DNA of 22,985 bases from JBCCMB01 sp039026555 (GTDB lineage Bacteria; Pseudomonadota; Alphaproteobacteria; Caulobacterales; Hyphomonadaceae): positions 1 through 22,985 of the forward strand of contig JBCCMB010000034.1 in the NCBI GenBank assembly GCA_039026555.1, given 5' to 3'. A model generated the notes under the pieces. That model saw only the letters and a program-made list of their open reading frames with translations. It did not search any database and was not told the origin of the DNA. Below, one piece after another: positions 20,630-22,985 of the stretch. The first letter of the stretch is position 1. Each line of letters starts with the position of its first letter. Both the position numbers and the translations under genes were made by a program.

Positions 20630-22985
20630 ATGGCCTTTGAGGCGCCTCGCAACGCGGAGACGGCGACCACGTGTCCCTATTGCGGCGTTGGATGCGGCGT
20701 GCTGGCGGCGCCGTCCAATGACGGGTTATCAGCCGAGGTGCGCGGCGATCCCGAGCATCCGTCAAATTTCGGCAAGCTCTGCTCAAAGGGCGCGGCGCTC
20801 GGCGAAACCCTGGATATGGACGAGCGCCTCCTTCATCCAGAGATCGACGGTAGAAAATCAGATTGGGACGAAGCGCTTAATCTCGTCGCGCAGCGGTTTT
20901 CGGAGACCATCGCCGCGCACGGCCCGGATAGCGTCGCATTTTATGTCTCCGGCCAATTGCTGACTGAAGACTATTATGTCGCAAACAAGCTGATTAAGGG
21001 CTTTATCGGCTCGGCGAACATCGACACCAATTCGCGCCTCTGCATGGCGTCCTCCGTGGTCGGGCATAAGCGCGCTTTTGGGACCGATACGGTACCGGGC
21101 TGTTATGAAGATCTCGACGAGGCGGATCTCGTCGTGTTGGTCGGCGCCAATTTCGCTTGGTGCCATCCGGTTTTGCATCAGCGTTTGTTGGCGGCCAAAG
21201 CGCGGCGGGGAACGCGGATCGTCGCGATCGACCCGCGCCAAACCGCAACGTCGGCGGCGGCCGATCTGCATTTGCAGATCAAACCCGGCGCGGACGTCGC
21301 CTTGTTTAATGCGCTGTTCTCCCATTTGTCCTCGTCCAGCGCGTTCGACAAAGCCTATGTCGAGAGCCACACAACCGGCTTCGACGCCGCTCTCGCTGCA
21401 GCAGGGTCCGTCGACATGATGGATGTAGCGGATGCGACAGGTGTCGCCGTTGAAGACTTGCTGACATTTTTTGAGTGGGTACGCGACACGCCGCGCACAA
21501 TGACGATTTATTCTCAAGGCGTGAACCAATCCACAGCGGGGTCTGACAAGGTCAATGCGATCTTAAACTGCCATTTGGCGACCGGACGGATTGGAACGCC
21601 GGGCTGCGGCCCCTTTTCTATCACCGGCCAGCCCAATGCGATGGGCGGCCGCGAAGTCGGCGGTTTGGCCAATCAATTGGCCGCGCATATGGATTTCGCG
21701 CCGGAGGATGTCGATCGCGTGGGCCGGTTTTGGACCGCCGAACGCATGGCGTATGCGCCCGGGCTAAAAGCCGTGGACATGTTCAACGCGGTCGCCGAGG
21801 GACATGTGAAAGCGATCTGGATTATGGCGACCAATCCCGTCGTCTCCATGCCGGACGCGGACAAGGTTCGCGCGGCGCTTCAGGCCTGCCCATTCGTAGT
21901 CGTTTCCGACGTCATCAAAACAGGCGATACGGTTGCGCTCGCGGATGTCCGCTTACCCGCGACCGCTTGGGGTGAAAAATCTGGAACCGTCACCAATTCC
22001 GAACGTCGCATCTCTCGCCAACGGTCTTTCCTCAGGCCGCCCGGCGATGCGCGGCATGATTGGGACATCATCTCAGACGTCGCGCGCCGTATGGGTTATC
22101 CCGGATTTGAGTACGCCTCCCCTTCGGAGATTTTCCGCGAGCATGCAGCCTTGTCGGACTTCGAAAACACGGGCGCGCGTGATTTTGACATTGGGGCTTA
22201 CGCCGGCGTCGACGCGGCCGCTTATGATGATTTGCAGCCCTTCCAATGGCCGGCCCCCAAATCAGAGACGCGCGCGGGAGAGACGCAGAACGAACAGCAT
22301 CGGTTTTTCCAAGACGGCCGTTTCTATACCGCCGACAAGAAGGCGCGCTTCCTAGAGACTGTTCCGCGCGGCCCGGCCAATGCACCGACGGAAAACCATC
22401 CCTTCATTCTGAATACCGGGCGTATCCGCGATCATTGGCACACGATGACGCGCACGGCGAAAACACCTCGCCTGTCGCAGCACATCGCCGAACCTTTCTT
22501 AGAAATTCATCCGGCTGACGCCGCAGATCTGGGCTTGTCGCCCGCAGCTTTGGCCACAGCGAAAAGCGCTTATGGCGAAGGTCTCTTCCGCGTCCAGATT
22601 TCCAGGCGCGTCCGCCAGGGTGAAGTGTTCGCGCCGATGCATTGGACATCCCGCTACGCCGCCGCAGGCCGCATCGACGCCCTCGCGAATCCTGAGACCG
22701 ACCCAGCATCCGGCCAACCGGAATTAAAACACACGCCCATTTCTCTGTCGGCTTTCTCCGCGAAATGGTTCGGCCTTCTGGCCGTGATCGAAGAGCCCAA
22801 TCTCAGCAATGCGCCCATCAGCTATTGGGCGAAGGCGCGGATTGAGGGCGGATGGCGCGTAGAACTCGCTGGCGGGCGAGACGACGCCGACATAGAAGAG
22901 ATCGCCGCGCGGCTGACAGACCTTGAGCCGAACGCCGAGATTTTAGAATATGCCGACACCAAAACGGGCGCACTTCGACGCGCCG
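20630..22985 (+). CDS. nasA: Assimilatory nitrate reductase catalytic subunit NasA, 3' end outside window
   Basis: An open frame of 785 codons runs off the right edge. The product is a molybdenum bis-MGD enzyme reducing nitrate to nitrite in the cytoplasm. The N-terminal [4Fe-4S] motif is CPYCGVGC plus GKLCSKG (Cys15, 18, 22, 51). SRLCMASSVVGHKRAFGTD contains Cys138, the expected Mo ligand of the Nap/Nas group. Cofactor-binding segments include VLVGANFAWCHPVLHQRL, FSITGQPNAMGGREVGG, WIMATNPVVSMPDAD, and the C-terminal NTGRIRDHWHTMTRT and APMHWTS stretches of the molydopterin dinucleotide-binding domain. No signal peptide is seen, fitting the assimilatory type. The visible part is near the family's catalytic-core length; whether a C-terminal BFD-type [2Fe-2S] domain follows cannot be seen. 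The ATG lies one base after the nirD stop. Confidence 0.95.
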   Translation, partial: MAFEAPRNAETATTCPYCGVGCGVLAAPSNDGLSAEVRGDPEHPSNFGKLCSKGAALGETLDMDERLLHPEIDGRKSDWDEALNLVAQRFSETIAAHGPDSVAFYVSGQLLTEDYYVANKLIKGFIGSANIDTNSRLCMASSVVGHKRAFGTDTVPGCYEDLDEADLVVLVGANFAWCHPVLHQRLLAAKARRGTRIVAIDPRQTATSAAADLHLQIKPGADVALFNALFSHLSSSSAFDKAYVESHTTGFDAALAAAGSVDMMDVADATGVAVEDLLTFFEWVRDTPRTMTIYSQGVNQSTAGSDKVNAILNCHLATGRIGTPGCGPFSITGQPNAMGGREVGGLANQLAAHMDFAPEDVDRVGRFWTAERMAYAPGLKAVDMFNAVAEGHVKAIWIMATNPVVSMPDADKVRAALQACPFVVVSDVIKTGDTVALADVRLPATAWGEKSGTVTNSERRISRQRSFLRPPGDARHDWDIISDVARRMGYPGFEYASPSEIFREHAALSDFENTGARDFDIGAYAGVDAAAYDDLQPFQWPAPKSETRAGETQNEQHRFFQDGRFYTADKKARFLETVPRGPANAPTENHPFILNTGRIRDHWHTMTRTAKTPRLSQHIAEPFLEIHPADAADLGLSPAALATAKSAYGEGLFRVQISRRVRQGEVFAPMHWTSRYAAAGRIDALANPETDPASGQPELKHTPISLSAFSAKWFGLLAVIEEPNLSNAPISYWAKARIEGGWRVELAGGRDDADIEEIAARLTDLEPNAEILEYADTKTGALRRA

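Overview
The window looks like chromosomal DNA of an alphaproteobacterium. The DNA is GC-rich, and the left edge carries the start of an EttA-like protein whose N-terminus reads like alphaproteobacterial versions. The malate dehydrogenase begins MARKKIALIGAG and has the 320-residue length usual in that class, and trmD and rplS are adjacent in the usual order. I see no IS element, phage gene, CRISPR array, tRNA or rRNA.

Left part (1-4330). An ettA fragment on the minus strand diverges from a plus-strand pair, an acyl-CoA dehydrogenase and a glutathione S-transferase-like protein. These face a minus-strand, membrane-anchored TAXI-type solute-binding protein whose stop codon overlaps theirs. A 36-residue membrane microprotein with a strong Shine-Dalgarno and a strong terminator follows.

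Middle part (4343-13053). This is mostly minus-strand housekeeping and accessory metabolism: a secreted thioredoxin-fold peroxiredoxin-like protein, mdh with its own terminator, a short-chain dehydrogenase, a lipoprotein plus 63-residue protein pair, and a quinone-oxidoreductase-type enzyme. Two plus-strand genes (an Ntn-hydrolase isoaspartyl peptidase/asparaginase and a TrmH-type RNA methyltransferase) meet a minus-strand SPFH-like membrane protein. Then come rplS with a clear terminator and trmD. The usual alphaproteobacterial neighbours rpsP and rimM are not beside trmD.

Right part (13063-22985). About 360 bases without a gene lead into a long plus-strand nitrate assimilation operon: nrtA (binding lipoprotein), nrtB (permease), a single polypeptide with two ABC ATPase domains (nrtC/nrtD equivalent), nirB, nirD and nasA (cut off by the window end). 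Spacing from nrtB onward is tight: the stop-to-start gap is 9 bases before the ATPase gene, nirB overlaps it by 4 bases, and the next gaps are 5 bases and 1 base. Together the genes would import nitrate, reduce it to nitrite (NasA) and reduce nitrite to ammonium (NirBD).

The most interesting signals are two. The nrtA leader holds an intrinsic terminator with a mutually exclusive hairpin, flanked by two hairpins sharing the same stem sequence, so it looks like a transcription attenuator. The fused ATPase appears asymmetric: the changed residues (Asn in the H-loop of domain 1, SNGMK signature of domain 2) fall in the same composite ATP site.
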